Assembly: GCA_903881085.1 (NCBI GenBank)
Contig: CAIRSA010000336.1
Span: 1-64,000 of the forward strand
Length of the DNA stretch: 64,000 nucleotides
Direction of reading: 5' to 3'
Source: an uncultured Acidobacteriia bacterium
GTDB taxonomy: Bacteria; Acidobacteriota; Terriglobia; Bryobacterales; Bryobacteraceae
Position numbers and translations under genes: made by a program. The notes beneath the pieces are model-generated. The model did no database searches and was not told where the DNA came from. It was given only the letters and a program-made list of their open reading frames with translations. Shown here piece by piece: positions 16,367-25,463 of this stretch (its first letter is position 1; the number at the start of each line of letters is the position of its first letter).

Positions 16367-19300
16367 GTGCGAATTTTTCTGTTAGCTTTTCCGGTCATAG
16401 CCCAGTTTGCTTTCGCCGCCGATGGCGATGCGGTTGAATATAATCGCGACGTTCGCCCTATCCTCTCCGAGAAGTGTTTCACGTGTCATGGGCCCGATCC
16501 GCGGGCCCGCAAGACCGCGGTGCATTTTGATTCCGCCGAGGGCGCGGCGATTGCACTGCGCGGCGGCAAGCATGCCATCGTGCCTGGCGATCCGGCGGCG
16601 AGCGTGCTGCTGGATCGGGTCACGACCTCGAATGCTGCGCTGCGGATGCCGCCTGCTTACGCAGGTCAACCCAAGCTTACGGATGGCGAAATTGCCGTGC
16701 TGAAGCGCTGGATTGAGCAAGGCGCGAAGTATCAATCGCATTGGTCGTTTATTCCACCTGCTCGCCCGGCTGCAAAATCCATCGATGGAATTGTGCGTGC
16801 GCGTCTTGCGCGCGAAGGCTTGAAGCCCTCCGTGGCGGCAGACCCTGCGACTTTGCTGCGGCGATTAACTCTGGATCTGACTGGCCTGCCGCCGACTCCC
16901 GCCGAAGCCGATCGCTTTCTGAAAACCGAATCGTACGAGCAGGCTGTTGACCGGCTGTTGGCATCGCCGCGCTACGCCGAACGAATGGCCATCCGCTGGC
17001 TTGAAGCGGCGCGCTACGCGGACACCAACGGTTACCAATCGGACGGGGAACGCAGCATGTGGCGCTGGCGCGATTGGGTGCTGGACGCGTTTCAGCGCAA
17101 CATGCGCTTCGATCAATTCACCATCGAACAGATCGCCGGCGACCTGCTGCCCAACGCTACCTTGCAACAGAAGATCGCGACCGGCTTCCATCGCAACCAT
17201 CGAACCAATGCCGAGGGCGGGATTGTGGAAGAGGAGTTTCGCGTGGAGTATGTGGCCGATCGCGTGGAGACTACTTCGACGGTTTGGCTGGGTCTGACGA
17301 TGGGTTGTTCACGCTGCCACGACCATAAATATGACCCGATGACGCAACGCGATTTCTATTCGATGTTCGCGTTCTATAACAATGTTCCCGAGCGCGGCCT
17401 GGTGTACAACTTCGGCAACGAAGAGCCCTTCATCCAGGCGCCGACGCCGGAGCATGAGAAGAAACTCGCAGAGCACGACGCTAAAGTGAAGGCAACCGAA
17501 AATGCCTGGACGGGGTTGCAGCCGGGCATCCGCAAAGCGCAGCGGACGTGGGAAAAGAAGATCTCCAAGGATGCTCCGCTGCACTGGACAGTCTCCGATG
17601 GGGAACTGTTCAAGAGCAGCAAGAGCTATCGCTTCGAAGGCAAAGAGGGAGCGGACGAAGGCAACAAGGGAAAGTTCAATTACATGGAGCCTTTCTCCGT
17701 GTCGGCGCGATTCAAACCGGAGTCGCCTGATGGGGCCATCGTCGCGCGGGGCGAGGATTATTGGGAAGGCGAAGGATTCTATCTGCTGCTGAAGGGCGGC
17801 AAGTTGCGTCTGCATCTGACGCGCCGGTCCACCGATATTGCGATGCGTCTGGAACTGGAAGAGCCGGTAAAGATGGGCCAGTGGCAACATGTGACGGTCA
17901 CCTACGATGGCTATCACAAGGCCAAGGGCGTCCACATGTACGTTGATGGCGTTGAGCGCAAATTCAAAGTTGAGTTCGATGAACTGACCTATCCGTTTTC
18001 CGGTAAGGGCGGATTCATGGTGGGCGCGGGCGGCGGGTTGCGCTTCCGTGGCGAGATTGAGGATGTGCATCTTTGGAATCGTCCTCTGACACCCGAAGAA
18101 TCGGCAACGGTATATTTGCGTGAGCCGGTGAATGAGTTGGCGGCGATGGCCCCAGCGAAACGCACGAAGGCGCAACAGGACAAGCTGATTTTTTGTTTCC
18201 TCACTACAGCCGCTTCGGCGGAAGCGAAGCAGTCATTGAAGGCGATGCTGGATGCGCGCACGGAACGCCGCAAGTATAGCGACAGCATTCCAACCGTGAT
18301 GGTGATGGTGGAAGGCGCGCAGCCACGCGATGCGTTCATACTGAAGCGCGGCGCCTACGATGCGCATGGCGAAAAGGTAGGTCCGGCAACTCCCAAGTTT
18401 TTGCCCGGCTTCAAGCAGGAGTGGCCTGCCAATCGTTTGGGCCTGGCGAAGTGGCTGGTTGATCGCGGCAATCCGCTCACAGCGCGGGTGGCAGTGAATC
18501 GCTATTGGGCGATGTTGTTTGGCGCAGGCCTGGTGAAGACGGTGGAGGATTTCGGGGCGCAAGGCGACTGGCCAGTGCAGCAGGATCTGCTCGATTGGCT
18601 GGCCGTGGAGTTCATGGATAGCGGTTGGGATATTCGCCATATCTTGAAGACCATGGTGATGAGCGAGACCTACAAGCAATCGTCGCGCGTGACGCCGGAA
18701 CTGTTGCGGCGCGATCCTGAGAACCGGCTGCTGGCACGCGGGCCGCGCATTCGTCTGGCTGCGGAAATGATTCGAGATCAGGCGCTGGCGGCGTCGGGCT
18801 TGCTGGTAGAGAAAGTCGGCGGGCCTTCGGTGAAGCCTTATCAACCGGCAGGGTTGTGGCAGGAACTGACGGGCGGTGGCGGGTACAAGCAGGACAAGGG
18901 CGAAGGTCTGTATCGGCGCACAATTTACAGTTATTGGAAGCGCACGATCGCGCCTCCGGCGATGGTGACGTTTGATTCGCCCACGCGCGAAACGTGCATT
19001 GTCCGCGAGTCCCGCACGAACACTCCGTTGCAGGCATTGGACCTGATGAACGATGTGGCCTACGTGGAAGCATCTAGAAAACTGGCGGAACGCATGCTCG
19101 TCGAAGGCGGTACAACTGTCGATTCGCGCATTGCGTATGGCTACAAGTTGACGCTGGCGCGCGCGCCGCGGGCGAAAGAGCAGCAGGTGTTGACGCGCAC
19201 ACTGGACGAGTTCCAAACGCGTTTTCGCAGCGACAAATCCGCCGCCGCGAAGTTGCTGGCAAACGGTGAGTCGGCGGTGAACAAGTCGCTCGACGCGGCG

Positions 19301-19369
19301 GAACTGGCAGCTTACACAGGACTCGCCAGCCTGATTCTGAATCTGGATGAAACGGTGACCAAGGAATAG
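16367..19369 (+). CDS. secreted PSCyt1-DUF1549-LamG-DUF1553 protein
   Basis: A 1000-residue exported protein of the planctomycete-type family. A signal peptide (about 1-18) is followed by a PSCyt1 cytochrome-c-like domain (heme motif CFTCHGP), DUF1549 (about 125-340, ending in CSRCHDHKYDPM), an inserted concanavalin/LamG-like domain (about 410-600, GARGEDYWEGEGF-like strands) and DUF1553 (about 690-960, with NRYWAMLFG and TFDSPTRETC). These proteins are always paired with DUF1501 proteins, as here (stop 4 nt before the next ATG), and are thought to handle polysaccharides or sulfated glycans, but no activity is established. The frame is open from 16280; the GTG at 16367 with GAGGGAGCGAGGG upstream gives the correct signal peptide. 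Confidence 0.9.
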   Translation: MRIFLLAFPVIAQFAFAADGDAVEYNRDVRPILSEKCFTCHGPDPRARKTAVHFDSAEGAAIALRGGKHAIVPGDPAASVLLDRVTTSNAALRMPPAYAGQPKLTDGEIAVLKRWIEQGAKYQSHWSFIPPARPAAKSIDGIVRARLAREGLKPSVAADPATLLRRLTLDLTGLPPTPAEADRFLKTESYEQAVDRLLASPRYAERMAIRWLEAARYADTNGYQSDGERSMWRWRDWVLDAFQRNMRFDQFTIEQIAGDLLPNATLQQKIATGFHRNHRTNAEGGIVEEEFRVEYVADRVETTSTVWLGLTMGCSRCHDHKYDPMTQRDFYSMFAFYNNVPERGLVYNFGNEEPFIQAPTPEHEKKLAEHDAKVKATENAWTGLQPGIRKAQRTWEKKISKDAPLHWTVSDGELFKSSKSYRFEGKEGADEGNKGKFNYMEPFSVSARFKPESPDGAIVARGEDYWEGEGFYLLLKGGKLRLHLTRRSTDIAMRLELEEPVKMGQWQHVTVTYDGYHKAKGVHMYVDGVERKFKVEFDELTYPFSGKGGFMVGAGGGLRFRGEIEDVHLWNRPLTPEESATVYLREPVNELAAMAPAKRTKAQQDKLIFCFLTTAASAEAKQSLKAMLDARTERRKYSDSIPTVMVMVEGAQPRDAFILKRGAYDAHGEKVGPATPKFLPGFKQEWPANRLGLAKWLVDRGNPLTARVAVNRYWAMLFGAGLVKTVEDFGAQGDWPVQQDLLDWLAVEFMDSGWDIRHILKTMVMSETYKQSSRVTPELLRRDPENRLLARGPRIRLAAEMIRDQALAASGLLVEKVGGPSVKPYQPAGLWQELTGGGGYKQDKGEGLYRRTIYSYWKRTIAPPAMVTFDSPTRETCIVRESRTNTPLQALDLMNDVAYVEASRKLAERMLVEGGTTVDSRIAYGYKLTLARAPRAKEQQVLTRTLDEFQTRFRSDKSAAAKLLANGESAVNKSLDAAELAAYTGLASLILNLDETVTKE

Positions 19370-19373
19370 CCGC

Positions 19374-20780
19374 ATGAATCTTACACGACGCCATTTCTTT
19401 TCGCGGGCCACAACCGGCATCGGCATGGCCGCGCTGGCTTCGCAACTGCGTGCCGAACGCTTTGGCGGGCTTGAAGCCATGCCTTCGTTCGCGCCGAAAG
19501 CCAAGCGCGTGATCTATCTGTTTCAATCGGGCGGGCCGTCGCAGATGGAGTTGTTCGACTACAAGCCGCGCTTGAACGACTTCGCCGGCACCGAGTTGCC
19601 AGAGTCGATCCGCAACGGCCAGCGGCTTACGGGCATGTCGTCGACGCAGGCCTCGTTCCCGGTTGTCGCATCGAAGTTCAGCTTCAAGCAGTACGGCGAA
19701 TCGGGTGCATGGGTGAGCGAACTGCTGCCGCATACGGCAAAGATGGTGAACGATATCGCCATTGTGAAATCTGTTTTCACTGAGGCCATCAATCATGACC
19801 CAGCGGTGACGTTTTTGCAGACCGGCTCGCAGATCGCGGGGCGCCCAAGCATCGGCTCGTGGCTTGTTTATGGGCTTGGCGCGGAGACGCGCGACCTGCC
19901 AGGCTTCGTGGTGATGATCTCGCCAGGCGCGGGCGGTGGCGGACAACCACTCTACGATCGCTTGTGGGGCAGCGGTTTTTTGCCAACGAAATATCAGGGC
20001 GTGAAGTTCCGCTCGGTGGGCGACCCGGTGCTATACCTTTCGAATCCGCAGGGCCTGGATTCAACGATGCGGCGCAAGTATCTTGACGCGCTGGGCGAGT
20101 TGAATCAGCAGAAGCTCGATGACTACGGCGACCCCGAGATTGCCACGCGCATTAGCCAGTACGAGATGGCGTTTCGCATGCAGAGTTCGGTGCCGGAGTT
20201 GACGGACCTGTCGAAGGAATCGGAAAAGACGTTTGAGATGTACGGACCCGATGCGAAGAAGCCCGGCACATTCGCGGCTAATTGTTTGCTCGCACGGCGA
20301 CTAGCAGAGCGCGGTGTACGCTTCATTCAACTGTTCCATCGAGATTGGGATCATCATGGCGGACTGGTGGCCGGATTGCCGAAGCGCTGCAAAGAGACAG
20401 ATCAGCCTGCGGCCGCGCTGGTGCAGGACTTGAAGAATCGCGGCATGCTCGATGACACACTGGTTGTGTGGGGCGGCGAGTTCGGACGCACTGTGTATTG
20501 CCAGGGCCGATTGACCGCGACTGAGTATGGCCGCGATCACCATCCGCGCTGCTTCACCATGTGGATGGCGGGCGGCGGCGTGAAGCCGGGCATCGTGCAT
20601 GGCGCAACGGACGACTACGGGTACAACATCACTGAGAATCCGGTGCATGTCCACGATATTCAGGCGACTATTCTGCACTGCATGGGCATCGATCATACCA
20701 AGCTTACATTCAAGTATCAGGGCCGCGCGTTCAAGCTGACGGACGTGCATGGCAACGTGGTGAAACCGCTGCTTGCATGA
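19374..20780 (+). CDS. DUF1501 protein (Tat-exported, sulfatase-like fold)
   Basis: A 468-residue protein. The twin-arginine leader (LTRRHFFSRATTGIGMAAL) is followed by the DUF1501 core, beginning with YLFQSGGPSQMELFDYKP. Metal-site-like segments LFHRDWDHHGGL, VVWGGEFGRT and DHHPRCFTMWMAGGGVKPG are typical of this alkaline-phosphatase/sulfatase-superfamily clan. It partners the DUF1549/1553 protein, probably in the periplasm. The gene overlaps the next small gene by 4 bp (ATGA). Substrate and reaction are unknown for the family. Confidence 0.92.
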   Translation: MNLTRRHFFSRATTGIGMAALASQLRAERFGGLEAMPSFAPKAKRVIYLFQSGGPSQMELFDYKPRLNDFAGTELPESIRNGQRLTGMSSTQASFPVVASKFSFKQYGESGAWVSELLPHTAKMVNDIAIVKSVFTEAINHDPAVTFLQTGSQIAGRPSIGSWLVYGLGAETRDLPGFVVMISPGAGGGGQPLYDRLWGSGFLPTKYQGVKFRSVGDPVLYLSNPQGLDSTMRRKYLDALGELNQQKLDDYGDPEIATRISQYEMAFRMQSSVPELTDLSKESEKTFEMYGPDAKKPGTFAANCLLARRLAERGVRFIQLFHRDWDHHGGLVAGLPKRCKETDQPAAALVQDLKNRGMLDDTLVVWGGEFGRTVYCQGRLTATEYGRDHHPRCFTMWMAGGGVKPGIVHGATDDYGYNITENPVHVHDIQATILHCMGIDHTKLTFKYQGRAFKLTDVHGNVVKPLLA

Positions 20781-21178
20781 GGGAGACGTGCTACTCGTTT
20801 GTTGTCTGCGTCCCTCCGATTGCACAGAACGATAAGACGGCCTGGGAAGAGTTGGACCGCATTGTAGCGGAGCCTGGCGAGCCACCTGAGATTTTCCGGC
20901 GGCTCTATGGACGCCTCATTGCGCGCTATCCTTCGCATTGTGTGGTCACCGAGGATGAGTTCGACGATTGGGTCTGGGGCGATGCTCCGCTGTGGGATCA
21001 TTTCGGCCACAGAGCGGCTGTGATAGAAGTGACATGGTCCCGAATTAATGAGGTGTTGCCGTTCCTGATCGAGGCGTCGAATGGACTGGGACTCACTGTG
21101 TTCGATGGCGTAGAAGAGAAAATCCACCGCCCCGGCAAAGGCGTGCCGGTCGATTGGTTGCGCAGGTGGATGACATGA
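20777..21178 (+). CDS. conserved hypothetical protein downstream of the DUF1501 gene
   Basis: A 133-residue soluble protein, ATGA-coupled to the DUF1501 gene. It is acidic, with conserved-looking blocks: YSFVVCVPPIAQNDKTAWEE, an acidic D-E-F-D-D-W-V-W-G-D stretch, FGHRAAVIEV and EVLPFLIEASNGLGLTVFD. Proteins with these blocks occur in Proteobacteria and Acidobacteriota, sometimes near toxin/immunity genes, but I know no function. No signal peptide or membrane segment is present, so unlike its upstream neighbours it should be cytoplasmic. Confidence 0.7.
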   Translation: MRETCYSFVVCVPPIAQNDKTAWEELDRIVAEPGEPPEIFRRLYGRLIARYPSHCVVTEDEFDDWVWGDAPLWDHFGHRAAVIEVTWSRINEVLPFLIEASNGLGLTVFDGVEEKIHRPGKGVPVDWLRRWMT

Positions 21179-21183
21179 TGCCG

Positions 21184-22149
21184 TCACTTGGGCGGTGAGC
21201 GTACAAACTTCTTCACGAAATCGAACACCGATCGCGTGAAGGTGAACTCGCCGGTTTCAGGCACGGCCTTCGACGGCGCACCCACCCAGCTTTCGATCAC
21301 GTACTGATCGGGCTGGCCGCCGACCATCCCGTAATCGTAGCCCTGCTGCATGATTCCGCTGTACCAGGTGTCATCGCCGGCCCAGCCCCGATTTTTGAAT
21401 GCCGGATATCCGGCCGCCCAATAGATCAAGCTGAACGGCAGATTGCTCGCGCGGCAATACTGTTCCAGCTTGCGAACCTGTTGCCAGTTGCCTTCGTTGC
21501 GCACGCTGAACACCACCCAGTTCACATCGAGGCGGTAGAAATCCAGGCCACGCACATTGCGCTCGGCGAGGCGCTTGTTCAGCGTCTCGATCCACCAGTA
21601 GTGCCGTTCCAGCGGCATGGATGGATAGGTCTCGATGTCGCCGATGAGAATGTCGGGATAAGCGCGACGCACGGCCTCGATGTAGTTGGCGGTCTCCTCC
21701 ACAGCAAACTCATCGGACTTGCCAAGCTTGGTGGTCGCACAGAGCAACGGCTCATCCATGGCGATGGCGTAGATCTTTCCGCCGAGCCGCTCAATGCGCT
21801 CCCACATCGGCTTCTCTTTCTGAAAGGTCTTCGCGCCTTCGGGGCTCCACTCTTTAATCGCGCCCACTTCCATGGCGAGTTTCAGATTCCAATCGCGCAT
21901 CTTGGGGAACCACGCTTTCAGTTCTTCGTCCTTAAATTGTTTGGTGAAGTTCAGGTCTGTGTAGAAGAGAGCATCGATGACCGAGCGCGTCTTCGCCCAC
22001 TCATCGGGATTTTCAAACATCGCACGCAGACTGCGCCCGTTCTCAACGCCAGGGGGCGCGATCCACACCTGAGGCGGGATCTTGCGATTCTGCGCGCCGG
22101 CCATCGACGCTACAGCGAAGAAGCCGGCGGCCAGGAACACATTCTTCAT
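21184..22149 (-). CDS. secreted TIM-barrel-like (glycosidase-like) hypothetical protein
   Basis: A 321-residue exported protein: signal peptide (about 1-19, ending S-M-A-G-A-Q) and then alternating strand/helix segments suggesting a TIM barrel. Acidic residues at strand ends (AIAMDEPLLC, IGDIETYPSM, FYRLDVNWVV) resemble glycoside hydrolase active sites. I cannot place it in a numbered GH family. It is transcribed just after the second TonB receptor (6-nt gap), and another TIM-barrel protein sits upstream of that receptor, so the three may act on one polymer. It is convergent with the preceding gene, with only 5 nt between the stops and no clear terminator. Confidence 0.75.
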   Translation of the reverse strand: MKNVFLAAGFFAVASMAGAQNRKIPPQVWIAPPGVENGRSLRAMFENPDEWAKTRSVIDALFYTDLNFTKQFKDEELKAWFPKMRDWNLKLAMEVGAIKEWSPEGAKTFQKEKPMWERIERLGGKIYAIAMDEPLLCATTKLGKSDEFAVEETANYIEAVRRAYPDILIGDIETYPSMPLERHYWWIETLNKRLAERNVRGLDFYRLDVNWVVFSVRNEGNWQQVRKLEQYCRASNLPFSLIYWAAGYPAFKNRGWAGDDTWYSGIMQQGYDYGMVGGQPDQYVIESWVGAPSKAVPETGEFTFTRSVFDFVKKFVRSPPK

Positions 22150-22155
22150 TTGTGT

Positions 22156-25100
22156 TCAGTATGTCAGCTTCATAGCGAAACGGAGTTGGCGCTGGCCGCT
22201 TGATCCGGTGATATTGCCAAAGCCTCCGCTCGAAACCGTTGCCGCCGGATTGGAGAAGTGCGGCGTATTGGTCACGCCGAAACCCTCGGCGCGGAACTGC
22301 AGCCGGAAGCGCTCCGTGATACGGAAGTGGCGGAACACGCTGCCATCGAGATTGAAGTAGCCGGGCCCGCGCAAGATGTTACGGCCAGTGTTACCGAAGA
22401 CCCCTGCTCCAGTTGGAGCGCTGAAAGCCTTGGTATCGAAATACGGGGTCAGGCCACCGAAGATCTCCACATCGGGCAGAATCTGATTCGCAGTCTGCGC
22501 GTTCCCCGGCGAATTGAGCGCTGTGGCGGACGACGCCACAGTGAACGGCGAGCCGCTTATCTTGGCCATAATGCCATTGATCTGCCAGCCGCCCAGCAAG
22601 TTGTTCACGATGCCTTGCGTAAACCAACGCTGGCCACGGCCAAAAGGCAGTTGGTAAATGCCGTATAACTTGAAGTTATGCGTGCGATCGTAACCGGAGA
22701 GTGCCTTATTGCGATAGAGCATAGGCGCCCAATTCCAAGTCAAGCCTGAGTCAGAGTTGTCGTTGAAATCGACAGCTCGGCTCCATGTGTAAGCCATGCG
22801 CACGGACGAGGCACCGCGGAATCGCTTCACCGCCTGCGACTGCAGCGAGTTGTAGCGTGACGAGTTGAAAGGCGTCGACATGTTGATGGTGGAAATATTG
22901 CCCCACTTGATATTCAGCGGCTCGCCGGCGTTGCCGCCGTTGGGCGTGGATGCGTTGATGTTGATCGCTGCAAACTGGCGGATCGACATTGTCCCGACGT
23001 ATCCAGCCTGGAAGTTGATACCGTGGCCAAAGTCGCGCTGAATCGTGAAGTTATGCGATTCGATGTAGCCTCTTCGAACCTGCTGCGGGAAGCTCGATGT
23101 GCCAAGGGTGCTAGGCAGAATCAATTTACCGCTGGAAAGATCCGGACTTACTACGGCCGGAAGCCCTGTAACCAGATTGCCGGCTGCGCTATAGCTGTTA
23201 GCGCCGGTAATCTGCATTGAGATCACAGCGGGATAGGCATCGCGAAGCGTTCGGAAGTTATTCGGATCGATCGTGAATCCGTAGCCGGTGCGGATCACTG
23301 TTTTCTCACCGATGCGGTAAGCGATACCAAGACGCGGTGCGAAATTCCCGTGGCCGATATCCATGCCGGTGTCATACGGTACTCCGCCAAGTCCGCCGAG
23401 TAACTCCGTGTTGGTGTTAGGGTCATAGCGATTGAAACCCATGTGATCGCGATGGGCTAGCGGATAGTCTTCGTAGCGCACACCCAAGGTTACGGTGAGG
23501 TTGCGGCGCACCTGCCATTGATCGCGGAAATAGAGCCCGACTGACTTTTCGCGCACTGTGCCGGGGTTGATGTTCTGAATGTCTTTACCCATTGTCTGCG
23601 GCATTCCCAGCATGAAATCAGCCCAGCTATTGTACTGGTTGGAGGCCGAACCGCCGCTCAACGTAGTGAGTCCTCCCGTGAAGCCGAAGCCTCCGCGCGG
23701 TCCCCACTTCAATTGCGGCTGAAAGTGATTGATCTGCTGGTCAACGAAATCGACGCCAAAGCGGATGGAGTGGGAACGCTTGATCCAGCTCAGGTTTCCC
23801 GCGGTTGTGTATTGGTTGTCGCGGAACACAAAGGGATTGGACACGTTCGGGTTGCCGAAGGCGGTGTAACTGCTGACACTGAAGTACGGCTGGCCGCCTT
23901 GTAAGTCAAGAGAACCATTCGTACCGGGAATTTTCAGGACATCCGTGCCCCAATTCTTGTCGATATCCACATCGCGACCGGCGATGGCCTGGCGCGTGAA
24001 GCCAATGTTACCGTCGGCAAGGATGGTGGGAGTGATAGTGTAGGTCCCGCCAATTGCAGAGTTGCGAACAACCCCAGTTGCGTGGCCGGGTTGGCCGCCG
24101 TTGAGAGCACCGCCGCCTGCCGCGCCGAGCGATGGCGGGTCGAAGACGTCGTAATTGATAAAGCTATAGCGGCCGAAGATCATTGTTTTGTCATTCGGAT
24201 TGTAAGTGATCTTAACATCAATGTTGTCGCGGTTGAAGTAATAATGACCAACGCCAAAGTAATTCGACGTACTGCCAGTCCCGTTGTTAGGATCTGGCAT
24301 GAGCGCGGCCATGGTCTGGGCGGCAAAGCTCTGGCGTGTGGCTGGGATAATATTGCCAGGAAACTGCGTGCGGCCCGTGCCATTCGATGCGCCGGTGAGC
24401 GGATCGTAGATTTTCGTGGTGGTGAAGCCGAAGTCGCCCTTGCGCATGGCAGCAAGGGGAACCGAGAGCGTTCCAGACGCGGCCTGACGCTTCATTGTCC
24501 GTTCCCAATCGGCAAAATAGAATAGCTTGTTCTTTTTAATAGGGCCGCCGGAAGTGAGTCCGAACTGGTTGTTGATGAACTTTGGCAGGTTGGGGCCAGC
24601 GCGGTAGAAGAAGCCCTTGGCATTCAGTTTGCTGATCGTGTTGTACTCCCACGCCGCGCCGTGAAACTGATTCGTACCGGACTTCATCGTGACGTTCACT
24701 GCACTGCCGCCGGCCATGCCCTGCTCTGCGTCATAGTTGCCGGTGGAGACACTCACGGCTTGAATCGATTCGGCGGGCGGCACATAGGCAATGATTTCCG
24801 GTAGCCACGGATATCCGTTCACCGTGCCGTCGATACGGGTGCCGTTGTTGTTGTACGATGCTCCGTTCACATTGGTGGCGAGTGCGCCGGTGGGGTTGCC
24901 GGCTTCCGAGTGCGAAGCAGCGGGCGGTGTGACGCCTGGGACGAGATCGAGCAAGCTCTGGAAATTGCGCGACCCGGTCAAAGGGAGATCCTCCACTTCT
25001 TTGTCGGAGATCTGCGTGTTCACTTCAACGCGGTCTGCTTGCAACGTCACGGCGGAGGCATCGACTGAGACACTGGTGCTGACCTGGGAGACTTCCATCG

Positions 25101-25431
25101 CCACGTCGACGCGTCTTGCAGTATTCGCTTCCACTTGAATGTTGTTCTGCACGGAGGTGGCAAAGGCGGCCATCGAGATCGTCAGCTTATACACGCCCGG
25201 CGGAAGGTTGTTGAACTGGAAGACACCGTTGGCGTCGGTGGTCATTTGCCGGTCGAATCCGGTGCCAATGTCACGAGCTTCCACTTTGGCGCCTGGCATC
25301 GCCAAGCCGGCCTTGTCGGTCACATTGCCGTTGATTGAGCCGTATAGAACCTGGGCATGCAAAGCTGCGGGCGTAGTAAAAGCGGCCAACAGAAGCGCAG
25401 CTGTAACGAGAACGAAACGAGTTTTCCCCAT
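22156..25431 (-). CDS. TonB-dependent receptor with N-terminal carboxypeptidase-regulatory domain, Oar type
   Basis: A 1091-residue outer-membrane receptor. The chosen ATG (25431) gives a clean leader (MGKTRFVLVTAALLLAAF..LHAQ); the frame is open 27 bp further. A carboxypeptidase-regulatory-like domain (about 27-110, GNVTDKAGLAMPGAKVEARD) is followed by the plug (about 125-250, LPLTGSRNFQSLLDLVPG) and the barrel, ending in FAMKLTY with a C-terminal aromatic residue. It is a second, clearly diverged paralogue of the receptor at 0.65-4.3 kb. Flanking genes for secreted TIM-barrel proteins suggest that it imports or binds a carbohydrate, but ligand specificity cannot be read from sequence. Confidence 0.93.
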   Translation of the reverse strand: MGKTRFVLVTAALLLAAFTTPAALHAQVLYGSINGNVTDKAGLAMPGAKVEARDIGTGFDRQMTTDANGVFQFNNLPPGVYKLTISMAAFATSVQNNIQVEANTARRVDVAMEVSQVSTSVSVDASAVTLQADRVEVNTQISDKEVEDLPLTGSRNFQSLLDLVPGVTPPAASHSEAGNPTGALATNVNGASYNNNGTRIDGTVNGYPWLPEIIAYVPPAESIQAVSVSTGNYDAEQGMAGGSAVNVTMKSGTNQFHGAAWEYNTISKLNAKGFFYRAGPNLPKFINNQFGLTSGGPIKKNKLFYFADWERTMKRQAASGTLSVPLAAMRKGDFGFTTTKIYDPLTGASNGTGRTQFPGNIIPATRQSFAAQTMAALMPDPNNGTGSTSNYFGVGHYYFNRDNIDVKITYNPNDKTMIFGRYSFINYDVFDPPSLGAAGGGALNGGQPGHATGVVRNSAIGGTYTITPTILADGNIGFTRQAIAGRDVDIDKNWGTDVLKIPGTNGSLDLQGGQPYFSVSSYTAFGNPNVSNPFVFRDNQYTTAGNLSWIKRSHSIRFGVDFVDQQINHFQPQLKWGPRGGFGFTGGLTTLSGGSASNQYNSWADFMLGMPQTMGKDIQNINPGTVREKSVGLYFRDQWQVRRNLTVTLGVRYEDYPLAHRDHMGFNRYDPNTNTELLGGLGGVPYDTGMDIGHGNFAPRLGIAYRIGEKTVIRTGYGFTIDPNNFRTLRDAYPAVISMQITGANSYSAAGNLVTGLPAVVSPDLSSGKLILPSTLGTSSFPQQVRRGYIESHNFTIQRDFGHGINFQAGYVGTMSIRQFAAININASTPNGGNAGEPLNIKWGNISTINMSTPFNSSRYNSLQSQAVKRFRGASSVRMAYTWSRAVDFNDNSDSGLTWNWAPMLYRNKALSGYDRTHNFKLYGIYQLPFGRGQRWFTQGIVNNLLGGWQINGIMAKISGSPFTVASSATALNSPGNAQTANQILPDVEIFGGLTPYFDTKAFSAPTGAGVFGNTGRNILRGPGYFNLDGSVFRHFRITERFRLQFRAEGFGVTNTPHFSNPAATVSSGGFGNITGSSGQRQLRFAMKLTY

Positions 25432-25463
25432 GGGGGATAACTCTATCACAATCCACACCGCGA

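Noticed and set aside
18233..19504. 423-residue minus-strand open frame at the end of the DUF1549/1553 gene
   Set aside because: Shadow frame, histidine/arginine rich, no family similarity seen.
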